Below the pieces are notes generated by a model, which did not search any database, had not been told where the DNA came from, and saw nothing but the letters and a program-made list of their open reading frames with translations. The translations under genes and the position numbers were made by a program. Below, piece after piece: positions 10,537 through 18,568 of a stretch of DNA of 40,957 bases; position 1 is the stretch's first letter; each line of letters begins with the position of its first letter. This DNA comes from Corallochytrium limacisporum (Eukaryota; Opisthokonta), in the NCBI GenBank assembly GCA_002811645.1, contig PDIP01000093.1, positions 18,700 to 59,656 of the forward strand, in the 5' to 3' direction.

Positions 10537-10861
10537 ATGGCCTTGAACGTGAGTGAACTTGCTAATCTCAAATCAACACGAACACCAATGCGTAGGCCCC
10601 AACTCCCCGCAAATGGGGGCCTATTTAATTATGTATAGAGCCCCGTTCTCACAGCCCGCTTTCAAAAAAGACCCGTACATTCTCACCAAGAGAGGGAAAC
10701 GGGATATGCTTGGGACAGGATCAGCGAGCGGAGCACACTGCGGAAGTCACAGCAAGTTTCGCCAATATGTCTCCCTCTGCATCCATGAACGCGCACAATT
10801 CACACCAGCAGTACCGCAGGCTTACCTGCAAAGAGCACGATACCAAATCTTCAACGAATAA
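10537..10861 (+). CDS. Possible small two-exon gene, unrecognised (low confidence)
   Basis: An ATG at 10537 starts a four-codon exon (MALN) followed directly by a consensus donor GTGAGT at 10549. A pyrimidine-containing acceptor ending in CACAG at 10654 would join it in frame to an open stretch that runs to a TAA at 10859-10861, giving about 73 residues starting MALNPAFKKDPYILTKRG. The second exon is basic and has no domain I recognise. Reading through the putative intron instead gives a 33-residue peptide ending at 10638. The GGGGGCCTATTT element would lie inside the intron, which weakens the promoter reading of that copy if this gene is real. Spurious splice matches are a real possibility. 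Confidence 0.2.
10593..10623. repeat. Inverted repeat around GGGGGCCTATTT copy 2
   Basis: TAGGCCCC at 10593-10600 is the exact reverse complement of GGGGCCTA at 10616-10623, with a 15-base spacer. The right arm is part of the 12-mer at 10615-10626. It could form a hairpin in RNA or a two-half-site protein-binding element; neither can be told from sequence. Confidence 0.5.
10615..10626 (+). promoter_or_regulatory. GGGGGCCTATTT element, copy 2
   Basis: Second exact copy of the 12-mer, in plus orientation, 208 bases after the carrier stop codon. A short matching segment (AGCCCCGTTC) follows it at 10639-10648 and is also found beyond copy 3 on the minus strand, so the similarity extends past the 12 bases. 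Confidence 0.4.
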
Positions 10862-12548
10862 TACTAAACTCATACGGCCGAGGATGGGATGCATCAATTG
10901 TTTCCAGGAAGCCTTCGGAGACAGTGAGTCTGCAATTGGTCCATAGGAGACAAACAAGGAAAACGGAGAAGAGATCGTCGCGCTACTAAAGGCCTCGGAG
11001 GTAGGCAGCAGATGTGCGTCGTCGTTGCTGCGGAATGTCTTTACGGAGCGCACGGTATTGCTTCTGGTAGCATTTCCCCAACAGCCCGTGGTAGAAAGAT
11101 GTGTGGGTGTGTATGTGCTTGTGTGAGCATTTGGTGCCTGTCGTGCACACAACACCGCTAACAAAGGGCACAAATCACCACCAACCGAAGTCACCTTGGA
11201 CTCAGTGGAGTTCGAGAAGACTTCACAAGGGCAATGTACTACCTAAGCTTCCGAATGTTGGTGAAGTCGGGACCACTGCACGCGTGGATCGCAACGGGAG
11301 TGGCAATGGGAACATGTACCCCAACGAAAAATTGCTGGCCGGCCCATAGTCCTTGCCACTGGTGGGAGATACAGACACTGCATTCCCAAGGCATTTCACT
11401 TCTAAGACTTGCTTCCCTTCCATGCGGCTAGTTCGATGGCCGAGTCAGCCCGAGCACTGATTTCTCTCCACGCAAAGTGTCAGTTCTTTATTTGCCGCAC
11501 TGCGCCGGTCAGGGACTCCTTTATCTTCTGCCGCACCGCTCCTTCCCGGGGACTTGACCCAAAGCAGATGAATGGGCCGAGGCATGTCGAGGCGGGCTGA
11601 GGCGAATGAGAGCGTGTGGAGACGGCCCCCCCTGCGCGTGATTCTAGTTTTACTTTCCCTTCTCCAAGTATTCTCCTGTTGGTGGTGCGTTTTTCGTCAG
11701 TCGCTACATCCGAACTCTCCGCCTGATGCTGCGGTAGTGGGGATATAAGGAGGACGAGGGACTACAGAGATTGTGATAGAGCCAGTGGGAGGGACACAGA
11801 TAGAGAGAGGCCGGGGACATCGCTTTGAAGGGGTGTTGAGCGGGGTAGGAGAGGGGGACATACCCACCATAGGCCCATGTGTGCGTCTCGGAAAAGGACT
11901 GGTGGAAAGAACATTTCGGCTTCGAGAATTTCGTCCCTTGCAGCCACGGCGCCGCCACAAACCCCTGCTTCGTTGGTAGAAACCGCTTTTGGCTAAATGT
12001 CGTCTGCACCATCTAAGACACCGTCGCACAGTTGGGCCGGAGGCAGGGAGAGAATGAAGACGCGGCAGAAAACTAAGGGGTGCGCCTGAGAGAAGGATTT
12101 TTGCCTTTGGCTCTCAAGCGGGAGGCGACGACGGCGGACGATGGAGGCGACGGCGCGCCCGTTTTTGTCGGCAGAGCACCAAAAAGCGAAGAACATTGGT
12201 GGGAAGTGTATGTTTGGTCTGTTATGAGTGGAAGAATCACATGGTCAATGAAAACGGTGTGGCATGTGAATGAATTACAGTCATTTTCAATTTATAACTT
12301 GTGAGTTATTTCAAGCTTTCAGGAGAGGATATTTCGAAGAATTCAATAATGGATAGTAATGGTAATCGGGATCAACAATTACCAATTGGTACTGCAATTT
12401 GATGAATTGCAGTTTACTAGATATAGAATCAACGCGAATGGCTGAGACTGCGTACTGCTTCATGGTGAAGGACCGGGAACCTGGATAGTCGTTTCCAACT
12501 CCTGTAAGTAATCAAAAAATATCAAGCCCCCAAGTTCCGTTCGCAATC

Positions 12549-13049
12549 ATGAGCGCCCTCCCAAACGCACCAACTCTGCTGGTGTATAAGACTATGCAGT
12601 TCTTGATCATGGACGCTCCGTCCGATAGCAATATTCAGAGCTACATTCGTGAACTGCAGAAGAATAACGTCAAGGACGTTATCCGTGTCTGTGATCCGAC
12701 CTACTCAGCTGATACTATGGAAAGACAGGGCATTAAGGTGCACGACTGGCCTTTCCCGGACGGTGATCCCCCGCCGCAGCACATTGTTAATGACTGGCTT
12801 CATCTACTCTACATGCGGTTCCCCAAGGGTGAGAAGCCAAAGGCGTGCATTGCCGTGCACTGCGTTGCCGGGCTGGGTCGGGCTCCAGTGCTGGTAGCCA
12901 TTGCACTGATCGAAGCGGGAATGAGCTCTGAAGATGCTATTGAAATGATTCGCAATAAGCGCCGTGGTGCCATAAACAACCGCCAGCTCAAGTATCTACA
13001 GAAGTATCGCCCACAGGCGAACTCCGCAGCGTGCTGTAACATAATGTGA
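12549..13049 (+). CDS. PRL-type (PTP4A) prenylated protein tyrosine phosphatase
   Basis: A 166-residue protein of the phosphatase-of-regenerating-liver family, full length and similar to animal PTP4A1-3 throughout. It has the catalytic P-loop HCVAGLGRAP with nucleophile Cys 105 and Arg 111, where Ala replaces the usual Ser/Thr after the Arg, a hallmark of PRLs. The general-acid loop is WPFPDG (Asp 71). Cys 48 in RVCDPTY corresponds to the cysteine that forms the regulatory disulphide in animal PRLs. The protein ends CNIM, a CAAX box expected to be farnesylated, with a neighbouring Cys that could be acylated. The polybasic run that precedes the CAAX box in mammalian PRLs is missing. In animals PRLs bind CNNM magnesium transporters at the plasma membrane; whether that holds here is unknown. 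Single exon. Confidence 0.96.
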   Translation: MSALPNAPTLLVYKTMQFLIMDAPSDSNIQSYIRELQKNNVKDVIRVCDPTYSADTMERQGIKVHDWPFPDGDPPPQHIVNDWLHLLYMRFPKGEKPKACIAVHCVAGLGRAPVLVAIALIEAGMSSEDAIEMIRNKRRGAINNRQLKYLQKYRPQANSAACCNIM

Positions 13050-13648
13050 ATGACCGAATGAAACCCCCTGCTCTCTCCGCACATCCACACACATTTCCGA
13101 GCACAATTGACAAAGAGAACGGGGCAGGGGCAAACCACAAGGAAATCACTCATCGTCAACATCATCATCACAGGAAACCCCACAAACCGTCAAACTGTCT
13201 GTGTAAGCATGCGCACAGCATGCTGCAGGTGCCATAGCCCCATTATCATAAATTTGGTATTCAGATAAGGTCCCACTCTTGCAACATACCCACCTTTTTG
13301 TTTTTCTCGGAAGGACTTAGCTTCTGCTGTAAAAACCAAAGATCGATCAATCGATTGTAGCGAATAAACATGGTGCGGGCCAATGGCCGCCACTCCGCCA
13401 CCGGTCGGTGATGAGCCATCCCCCCCTGCCACCCTTCTCCGCTGGCAAATTTCTCCAAGCTCGCAAGCCCCACCAACTCTGTTCCTGTCTCTATTACTAG
13501 CTCACCCCGCCGCAGCTGTATTAGCTTGTTTTCGTCCCTCGCGATTTTCCCTCACTTGAGTGGTTAGAATTTTTGCACAAGTGTGTGGGGTTTCAGCGGT
13601 CATATGGCTTGGGAAAAATGTGAGGCCGGAAGGGAAAACCCAGAATTG

Positions 13649-13664
13649 ACGGAATCAATTCCGT
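13649..13664. promoter_or_regulatory. Palindromic site upstream of galactokinase, CGG-N8-CCG
   Basis: ACGGAAT and ATTCCGT form a perfect 7-base inverted repeat with a 2-base spacer, ending 11 bases before the TATA box. The outer triplets read CGG-N8-CCG, the layout bound by dimeric Zn2Cys6 proteins such as fungal Gal4-type factors (Gal4 itself uses N11). Binding by such a factor is an inference; any dimeric DNA-binding protein could use this site. Confidence 0.5.
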
Positions 13665-13675
13665 GCTCAAAAAGG

Positions 13676-13682
13676 TATAAAG
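13676..13682 (+). promoter_or_regulatory. TATA box of the galactokinase gene
   Basis: TATAAAG lies 85-91 bases upstream of the start codon. This would place transcription start near 13705, with a short leader of about 60 bases. Confidence 0.65.
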
Positions 13683-13766
13683 TACGAGCATTAATGTGCA
13701 CTAAGCACAGTGCGTTGTGGTCGTTACAGTCACTAGATTACCAACACCAGAGGCTGTAGTAAGACA

Positions 13767-15161
13767 ATGACGTGGTCCACAGATATCCAAGCTGCCTTCC
13801 GAAAGTCCTATGGCCAGGACCCTGAGTTTGCTGTCCGCACTCCTGGACGGTTGAACATCATCGGCGAGCACATTGACTACTCCGGATTCGGAGTGCTGCC
13901 TATGGCCATCCACAAGGCAATCGTTTGTGCGGTTGGTCCAGCTGATGACAACGGCCCGGTGCTAACCCTGCGCAACGTCGATCCGGCGTTCCCTGAGGTC
14001 CAGTTCAATGAAGAAGAGATCAAGAACGGTGCCAAGGAACACAGCTGGGCCGTGTACTTCTTGTGCGGGTACCGGGGTGTGGTCGAAGATAAGGAGATCT
14101 TCAAAGGCGGTCAGTATCCGCGAATGAATGTGCTCCTCACTGGTGATGTGCCGCAGGGCTCCGGGCTGTCCTCCTCTTCCGCGCTGGTCTGTGCCGCTGT
14201 ACTTAGCACAGCTCAGGCCGCCGGTGTTGAAGCAATACCCCGACCCAAAGCCGCCAAGCTCGCCATGGCTAGCGAGCGCTACGTCGGAGTTGAGAGTGGT
14301 GGCATGGACCAGAGTATCTCTCTGATGGGAAGGGAGGGCATGGCTAAGTACATTGAATTCGTCCCAGCCCTTAAGGCGACCGATGTCCCCCTACCATCTG
14401 GGATTGTCTTCGTCGTATCCAATACTCTGGTTGAATCGCACAAGTATGCGACCGCAGGTCAAAACTACAACGCTCGGGTTGCCGAGTGCCGGATTGCGGC
14501 TCAAATTCTGAACAAACGACTAGGTCTCGGGTTCCCGGTAGAGAATCGTTTGATCCTCAAGAATGTGAGCGACGCGCTTCTGCAAAAGGGCTCTATCAAG
14601 AGCCTGAACGATATGACCGCTATCGTGGACAAAGAACTGCCCGCAAAGCCAATCACACTCGCTGAGGTGGCAGATATCCTAGGGATCAGCAGTGATCAGG
14701 TCCTGGAGTACTACGTCCACAAGTCCGCTCACTCCCTGCCCCAATTCGCGGTCCACGCCCGCGCCAAGCACGTGTACGAGGAATCCCAGCTTGTTCTCGA
14801 TTTTCTCAGTGAATGCGAACGCCAGCGCGAGACTCCTACCGACCATCAGCAACACCTGCAGACCCTTGGACAGCTCATGCTCAACAGCCATGCTGGCTGC
14901 CGCAGTCTGTTCGAGTGCTCGTGTCCGGAGCTCGACGAACTGGTCAGCCTTGGACAGGAGTTTGGAACCATCGGCAGCCGCCTGACTGGTGCTGGATGGG
15001 GTGGCGCGGCGATTCACCTGGTCCACGCAGAAAAGGCAGATGCTCTGATCGAGTTTCTGCGCCAGAAATACTATGCTCCTCGAAACCTGGACAATGGGCG
15101 GCTTCCGCAGTCTTTGTTCGCCACCACACCCAGCGAGGGTGGACAAGTCGTGATCTTCTGA
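13767..15161 (+). CDS. GALK2-like galactokinase / N-acetylgalactosamine kinase (GHMP family)
   Basis: A 464-residue GHMP-family sugar kinase that phosphorylates galactose or N-acetylgalactosamine at C1 in the cytosol, feeding the Leloir pathway. All three family motifs are present: TPGRLNIIGEHIDYSG (25-40, with Arg 28), the ATP-binding VPQGSGLSSSSAL (128-140), and GSRLTGAGWGG (403-413). The catalytic Asp is in GGMDQS (Asp 181). Motifs such as GEHIDYSGFGVLPMA, SERYVGVESGGMDQS, ECRIAAQIL and the CSCPELDELV stretch follow human GALK2 and fungal Gal1 more closely than bacterial GalK or GALK1. GalNAc versus galactose preference cannot be settled by eye. Codons are strongly C-biased compared with ATM and the DSP, hinting at high expression. 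The TATA box and palindrome upstream suggest regulated transcription. Confidence 0.95.
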   Translation: MTWSTDIQAAFRKSYGQDPEFAVRTPGRLNIIGEHIDYSGFGVLPMAIHKAIVCAVGPADDNGPVLTLRNVDPAFPEVQFNEEEIKNGAKEHSWAVYFLCGYRGVVEDKEIFKGGQYPRMNVLLTGDVPQGSGLSSSSALVCAAVLSTAQAAGVEAIPRPKAAKLAMASERYVGVESGGMDQSISLMGREGMAKYIEFVPALKATDVPLPSGIVFVVSNTLVESHKYATAGQNYNARVAECRIAAQILNKRLGLGFPVENRLILKNVSDALLQKGSIKSLNDMTAIVDKELPAKPITLAEVADILGISSDQVLEYYVHKSAHSLPQFAVHARAKHVYEESQLVLDFLSECERQRETPTDHQQHLQTLGQLMLNSHAGCRSLFECSCPELDELVSLGQEFGTIGSRLTGAGWGGAAIHLVHAEKADALIEFLRQKYYAPRNLDNGRLPQSLFATTPSEGGQVVIF

Positions 15162-15289
15162 AGAGCCTTTTAAAGGCGAACATTGCTCACTAGACATGAT
15201 CTTTCCAAATTGTCTCTATAGTTCCTTGCAGTGTTTTTGCATTGGTTTGTTTGTTTATTTGTTTTTTTGGTCTACGCTGATGCTGATTT

Positions 15290-17044
15290 TCATGCCACTA
15301 GCGGGTAGAGAAACGAATAGCTCTGGTACATCCTCTGCACAGCACATATTTTATCACCAGGACTGCGATCAGTGCGGGCAAGATCTTGCAGATCTTCGCG
15401 AAATGGGCGCTGCAGGCGGACTCGGAGCGAGCCGCTAGCGGCGAACAAGGCCTCAAGATTCAGATAGATCCGCCCATGGTCCATAGCACTTAGAGGTTCG
15501 GGGCCGTTGTGGGCGTTAAACAATTCCAGTAGGCGCACCAGCTGGCGCGTCCTTCGGCGAATCTCTGTCTTTGCGCCCGCCTCAGATAGCCGTTCAGAGA
15601 GGAAGACTCGATGATAGAGATAGCGCGATACTCCGAGAAAGATTCCGACCGTGGGTACCGCGGCAAGAATTTTGAAGTTCAATTCGTTGGCCGACATGAG
15701 CTTGTCAAGAGCGAACAGGGTTTTCTCCACGTCGACCTTTTCTTTCTGGACCTGGATAAGCACGCTGCGAACCAAATTGCCAAAAATGGCGCCCTTGAGA
15801 GGACTACGCATGTCCTTCTCGTACTGTTCTAGAACAACAGTAAGGTCCCCAAGGCGGATCTGTTCCTTGAGTGTCGAAGTGTCTATGCCCTTCTCTGCGG
15901 CAACGTCCCCAACAAAATCCAGCACCATACGCTCCAGCGATTCGCTGTTACTCAACAGGGCTTGGTGGCTGGTCAGGGACATGGACTTCCGGTCGTAACG
16001 GATAGTTTCGTAGATTTCCAATATCGGTGAGACGACATAGTTGCGGAAGTATTGGCTTGTGGCGGTGGCCAAGTCCCAGAGTGATGCGGCAATCGCAGCA
16101 CTGTTGCCGTAGATAGTGCGTCCGACGAGCAAGGATCCGAAGCCCAGGGTTGCAATGGGGAGCCAATTACGGATGACGAAGGGAGGACGTTTGACCTCGT
16201 AGAGCGCTGTCGACAATTTGTTGACGTGTGAATTCAGTTCATCAAATGCCAAATAGATCGCATCACATGACTTGATCCAGGGTCTTGATATCGTGACCTG
16301 GTCACGAGAGCCATCATCCTTTTCTGACGCGACGCTATTCTTGCCCTCATCGGCTGAATTACTGATCACTTTGTCCCAATCGCAGGTACCATTATCGTCT
16401 CTATGACGACAGTTGGCCCCGTAGCGTTTAAAATCTGCGCAGTAGCGTTGCATGATGGCAATTGGTGAGGAAGATCTCTTCGGCTTCTGATGTAAAATAA
16501 TCCCGCTGTCATCTGAGGTCACGGCCATAGATGTTCCTAACTGTAATTTTGCCAGTGCACCCATCAACTCCGTGAGCTGTTCATGGACCCGCAGGGCTTT
16601 CCGGTGCATGCGTAGGACGTGCTTACGGGCCACGGTCTGGTGCAGGTCACGGAAATCTACCACCCTAAATGCATAGAGCGGTAGGTTCAGAAGGACATGG
16701 GACAGCGGCCGGTCTACAGCAGACCCCCAGTAAGACACAGCAGCCTCAATATCCTTGCGTTTCTGTCCAATTGTATCCATCAGACTGCGCACGCAGACAA
16801 TAACAATGCGCGTATTTATCTCGAGTCCTACTTCTTCGGAGACTTCAGTGTGTTGCTGTTTCTGTTTGACAGTGTGAAAACCCTTCCTGATCTCAGCGAC
16901 TGACAGTTGGACCGAGCTCCCAAAACATCTGGACACAAAGTCTCTAGCCTCCAGACTGACCTCATGTCCATTCTCCAATTCAACTTCAACCAAATTTCGC
17001 AGTTGCCGGTGGGCATCCTCAGCGAGGATGTCCCAAAGCGACAT
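15290..17044 (-). CDS. NCA2 family mitochondrial membrane protein
   Basis: A 584-residue member of the NCA2 family (yeast Nca2 is 616). The family is linked in yeast to expression of the mitochondrially encoded ATP synthase subunits 6 and 8; its biochemical role is unresolved. The conserved core begins near 290 with RNWLPIATL and a likely membrane segment (295-312). It continues through NYVVSPILEIYETIRYD (335-351), SLERMVLDF (369-377), the LTVVLEQYEKDMRSPLKG stretch, the highly typical NLVRSVLIQVQKEKVDVE (423-440) and a second hydrophobic segment (457-473). The C-terminus LREDLQDL-like FREDLQDLA also matches. The N-terminal half is poorly conserved and holds a Ser/Asp-rich linker (215-250) with three spaced cysteines (202, 212, 221). 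It is convergent with the galactokinase gene, 128 bases apart, and divergent from the phosphatase gene. Confidence 0.9.
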   Translation of the reverse strand: MSLWDILAEDAHRQLRNLVEVELENGHEVSLEARDFVSRCFGSSVQLSVAEIRKGFHTVKQKQQHTEVSEEVGLEINTRIVIVCVRSLMDTIGQKRKDIEAAVSYWGSAVDRPLSHVLLNLPLYAFRVVDFRDLHQTVARKHVLRMHRKALRVHEQLTELMGALAKLQLGTSMAVTSDDSGIILHQKPKRSSSPIAIMQRYCADFKRYGANCRHRDDNGTCDWDKVISNSADEGKNSVASEKDDGSRDQVTISRPWIKSCDAIYLAFDELNSHVNKLSTALYEVKRPPFVIRNWLPIATLGFGSLLVGRTIYGNSAAIAASLWDLATATSQYFRNYVVSPILEIYETIRYDRKSMSLTSHQALLSNSESLERMVLDFVGDVAAEKGIDTSTLKEQIRLGDLTVVLEQYEKDMRSPLKGAIFGNLVRSVLIQVQKEKVDVEKTLFALDKLMSANELNFKILAAVPTVGIFLGVSRYLYHRVFLSERLSEAGAKTEIRRRTRQLVRLLELFNAHNGPEPLSAMDHGRIYLNLEALFAASGSLRVRLQRPFREDLQDLARTDRSPGDKICAVQRMYQSYSFLYPLVA

Positions 17045-17551
17045 GATAGAATGTTTAATCTCGTCTGTCCCTATGCATCTGGTCGGGTGTTCCGCTGGCC
17101 ATGTGTCCTGCTTCCATTAAGCAGCTAGTTGACCATACGCAATCAACAGTGCTCCCGAAGGACCAGGCTACTGCAGAAGGGCACTATCGACAAACTGTTA
17201 CAGGGGACCCCACTGAACGGGGCTGCCCGCTCAAAATCCTGGTATCCTTTGTGTAAATAGGCCCCCGTACCGAAGCGAATTTTCACTTAGCCCCAGGGTA
17301 TCCCGGGTCAGCTCTGAGCGCCAGCCAGTGAGCTCGCCAGCCAGCGGGCCACCGGAGGAGAGGAGGGGGCGGGTATTTCATCGCTGGCGTTGCGGGCGCG
17401 TCCAGAACAAATGTCGGTGCGGAAGGTTACCAACGGTGATCAAAGGCCAACATGTAAAACATACACGATACTATCAGAAATATTGGCAAATTTTGTGATA
17501 TGCAGCATTTGAGACGATTTTGCACATGGAATAGAAATCCATAAGAGACAA
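17045..17551. promoter_or_regulatory. Divergent promoter region between NCA2 and the dual-specificity phosphatase
   Basis: A 507-base intergenic stretch with no coding signal. It contains copy 3 of the GGGGGCCTATTT element (minus strand) 210 bases upstream of NCA2, and a GC-rich segment (17320-17405). No TATA box is obvious on either side. Confidence 0.5.
17255..17266 (-). promoter_or_regulatory. GGGGGCCTATTT element, copy 3
   Basis: Third exact copy, reading GGGGGCCTATTT on the minus strand, pointing towards NCA2 from about 210 bases upstream. On the minus strand AGCCCCGTTC follows shortly after (complement of 17213-17222), as it does after copy 2. Confidence 0.5.
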
Positions 17552-18442
17552 ATGCCACCTCCACCACCTCCGCCGCCGGCGCCTGTTAAAGTGACATCCC
17601 AGGCGACCGGCAATGGCAGCACAACAATGAAACATCCCATAGATTTAACGAGTTTGATCAAGTCGAAAACAATGGAGATAGAAGCTGAACCTGATCTGAC
17701 AGAGGAACAATTGGCATTCAAGGACAGCGGGCTGACCAAAGTAACGTGCCAAAAGTGCGGAAAGACTGTTCTAGAAGATTCGCTCGACGATCACGAGACT
17801 TCGCACGCGGCAGAGATTTTACCTGGGCTCTATTTGGGCGGTCAGCGCAATGCTTGGAATAAGAAGGAATTGAAACGCAACCAGATTAAGCACATTCTCA
17901 ACGTTGCCGAGGAAGTGAGCAATATTTTCGAGGACTGTCCTATTGACTGCGAGTGCACGAATGGAGTGGCCGATTGCCAGGGAAAGACCGAGAAAGACAC
18001 AAACGACTTATCAGCGGCAACTGACTCGGCTATGGAAGAAGAGCGCCTGTTCCGCTACACTCACTATCCAATGGTTGACAAGAAGCACCAGGACATTACG
18101 GCCTCCACACTCGAGATCCTAAATCAGTTGGATGAGGCACTGCGGAAAGGGGACGACCCGGAACCAGTTCTCGTGCACTGTGTGGCAGGAATCAGTAGGT
18201 CGGCGAGCGTAGTGATTGCGTACGTCATGGTTCGGCATAAATGTAGCTTAAAGGATGCTTACCAACACGTCAAAGACCGACGCAGCATTGTCAGTCCCAA
18301 CCCATCATTCATTGAACAGCTGCAGAAGATTGAGCAGCACCTACACGATCGAGGTATGCTCGATATTGACTCGGATGGCATCCCATCGCTGGCGGTGCAA
18401 GATGTGTATCCGCCCGGGACCATGTACATTTCTTCCGGATGA
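17552..18442 (+). CDS. Dual-specificity phosphatase with N-terminal C2H2 (UBZ3-like) motif
   Basis: A 296-residue dual-specificity protein phosphatase. The catalytic domain runs from about 86 (AEILPGLYLGGQRNAW) to 267, with P-loop HCVAGISRSAS giving nucleophile Cys 210 and Arg 216, and a likely general acid Asp 176 in YPMVDKKHQD. Before it come a poly-proline start (residues 2-9), a linker, and CQKCGKTVLEDSLDDHETSH at 66-85. That motif is C-x2-C-x11-H-x3-H, the spacing of the UBZ3 ubiquitin-binding finger of DNA polymerase eta. The Asp usually found two residues after the first His is Thr here. Inside the phosphatase domain, between ILNVAEEV and the HYPMVD strand, is an insertion of about 40 residues with four cysteines (129, 133, 135, 142). 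The substrate is unknown; MAP kinases are typical for the family but no kinase-docking motif is evident. It is not DUSP12/Yvh1, whose zinc domain is C-terminal. Confidence 0.9.
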   Translation: MPPPPPPPPAPVKVTSQATGNGSTTMKHPIDLTSLIKSKTMEIEAEPDLTEEQLAFKDSGLTKVTCQKCGKTVLEDSLDDHETSHAAEILPGLYLGGQRNAWNKKELKRNQIKHILNVAEEVSNIFEDCPIDCECTNGVADCQGKTEKDTNDLSAATDSAMEEERLFRYTHYPMVDKKHQDITASTLEILNQLDEALRKGDDPEPVLVHCVAGISRSASVVIAYVMVRHKCSLKDAYQHVKDRRSIVSPNPSFIEQLQKIEQHLHDRGMLDIDSDGIPSLAVQDVYPPGTMYISSG

Positions 18443-18568
18443 TGCTCTTGAGAATTTGATATATGTTTTATATACGCAGATCGCTTGAAGAATAGGCTTC
18501 CGCTCCAGATATCGCCTAGGTGAGACTTTCTATTTTGGGTTATTGATGTTCTCAAGTGTAAGCTCTCC

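Larger units (their letters stand above)
10408..12548. other. 2.1 kb intergenic region between carrier and PRL genes
   Basis: No long conserved reading frame is visible. The first 500 bases contain the carrier 3' end (ATTAAAG near 10490), good GTGAGT splice-donor matches at 10549 and 10923, and a GGGGGCCTATTT element. One or more small spliced genes could be hidden here. From 11000 to 12000 there are only short, poorly conserved frames on both strands. 12200-12548 is AT-richer and looks like the PRL promoter or 5' leader, including a GTAAGT at 12505 that could be a leader-intron donor. No tRNA-like cloverleaf was noticed. Confidence 0.5.
13050..13766. promoter_or_regulatory. PRL 3' flank and galactokinase promoter region
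   Basis: The first 200 bases are probably PRL 3' UTR. No gene is visible in the remainder. The last 120 bases contain a compact promoter for the kinase gene: an inverted repeat at 13649-13664 followed by a TATA box at 13676, about 90 bases before the start codon. Confidence 0.6.

Noticed and set aside
10721-11194. Minus-strand open stretch of 157 codons downstream of the carrier
   Set aside because: Composition is Ser/Thr/Cys-rich without any recognisable motif, and it overlaps better-supported splice signals on the plus strand.
11697-12029. Several overlapping open stretches on both strands upstream of PRL
   Set aside because: They are mutually overlapping, Arg/Pro-rich readings of GC-biased DNA with no domain similarity.
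12549-18442. The two Cys-phosphatases (PRL and DSP) as a functional cluster
   Set aside because: They lie about 4.5 kb apart with unrelated genes between them, differ in subfamily, and do not share the 12-mer or the palindrome in a consistent way; proximity alone is weak evidence.
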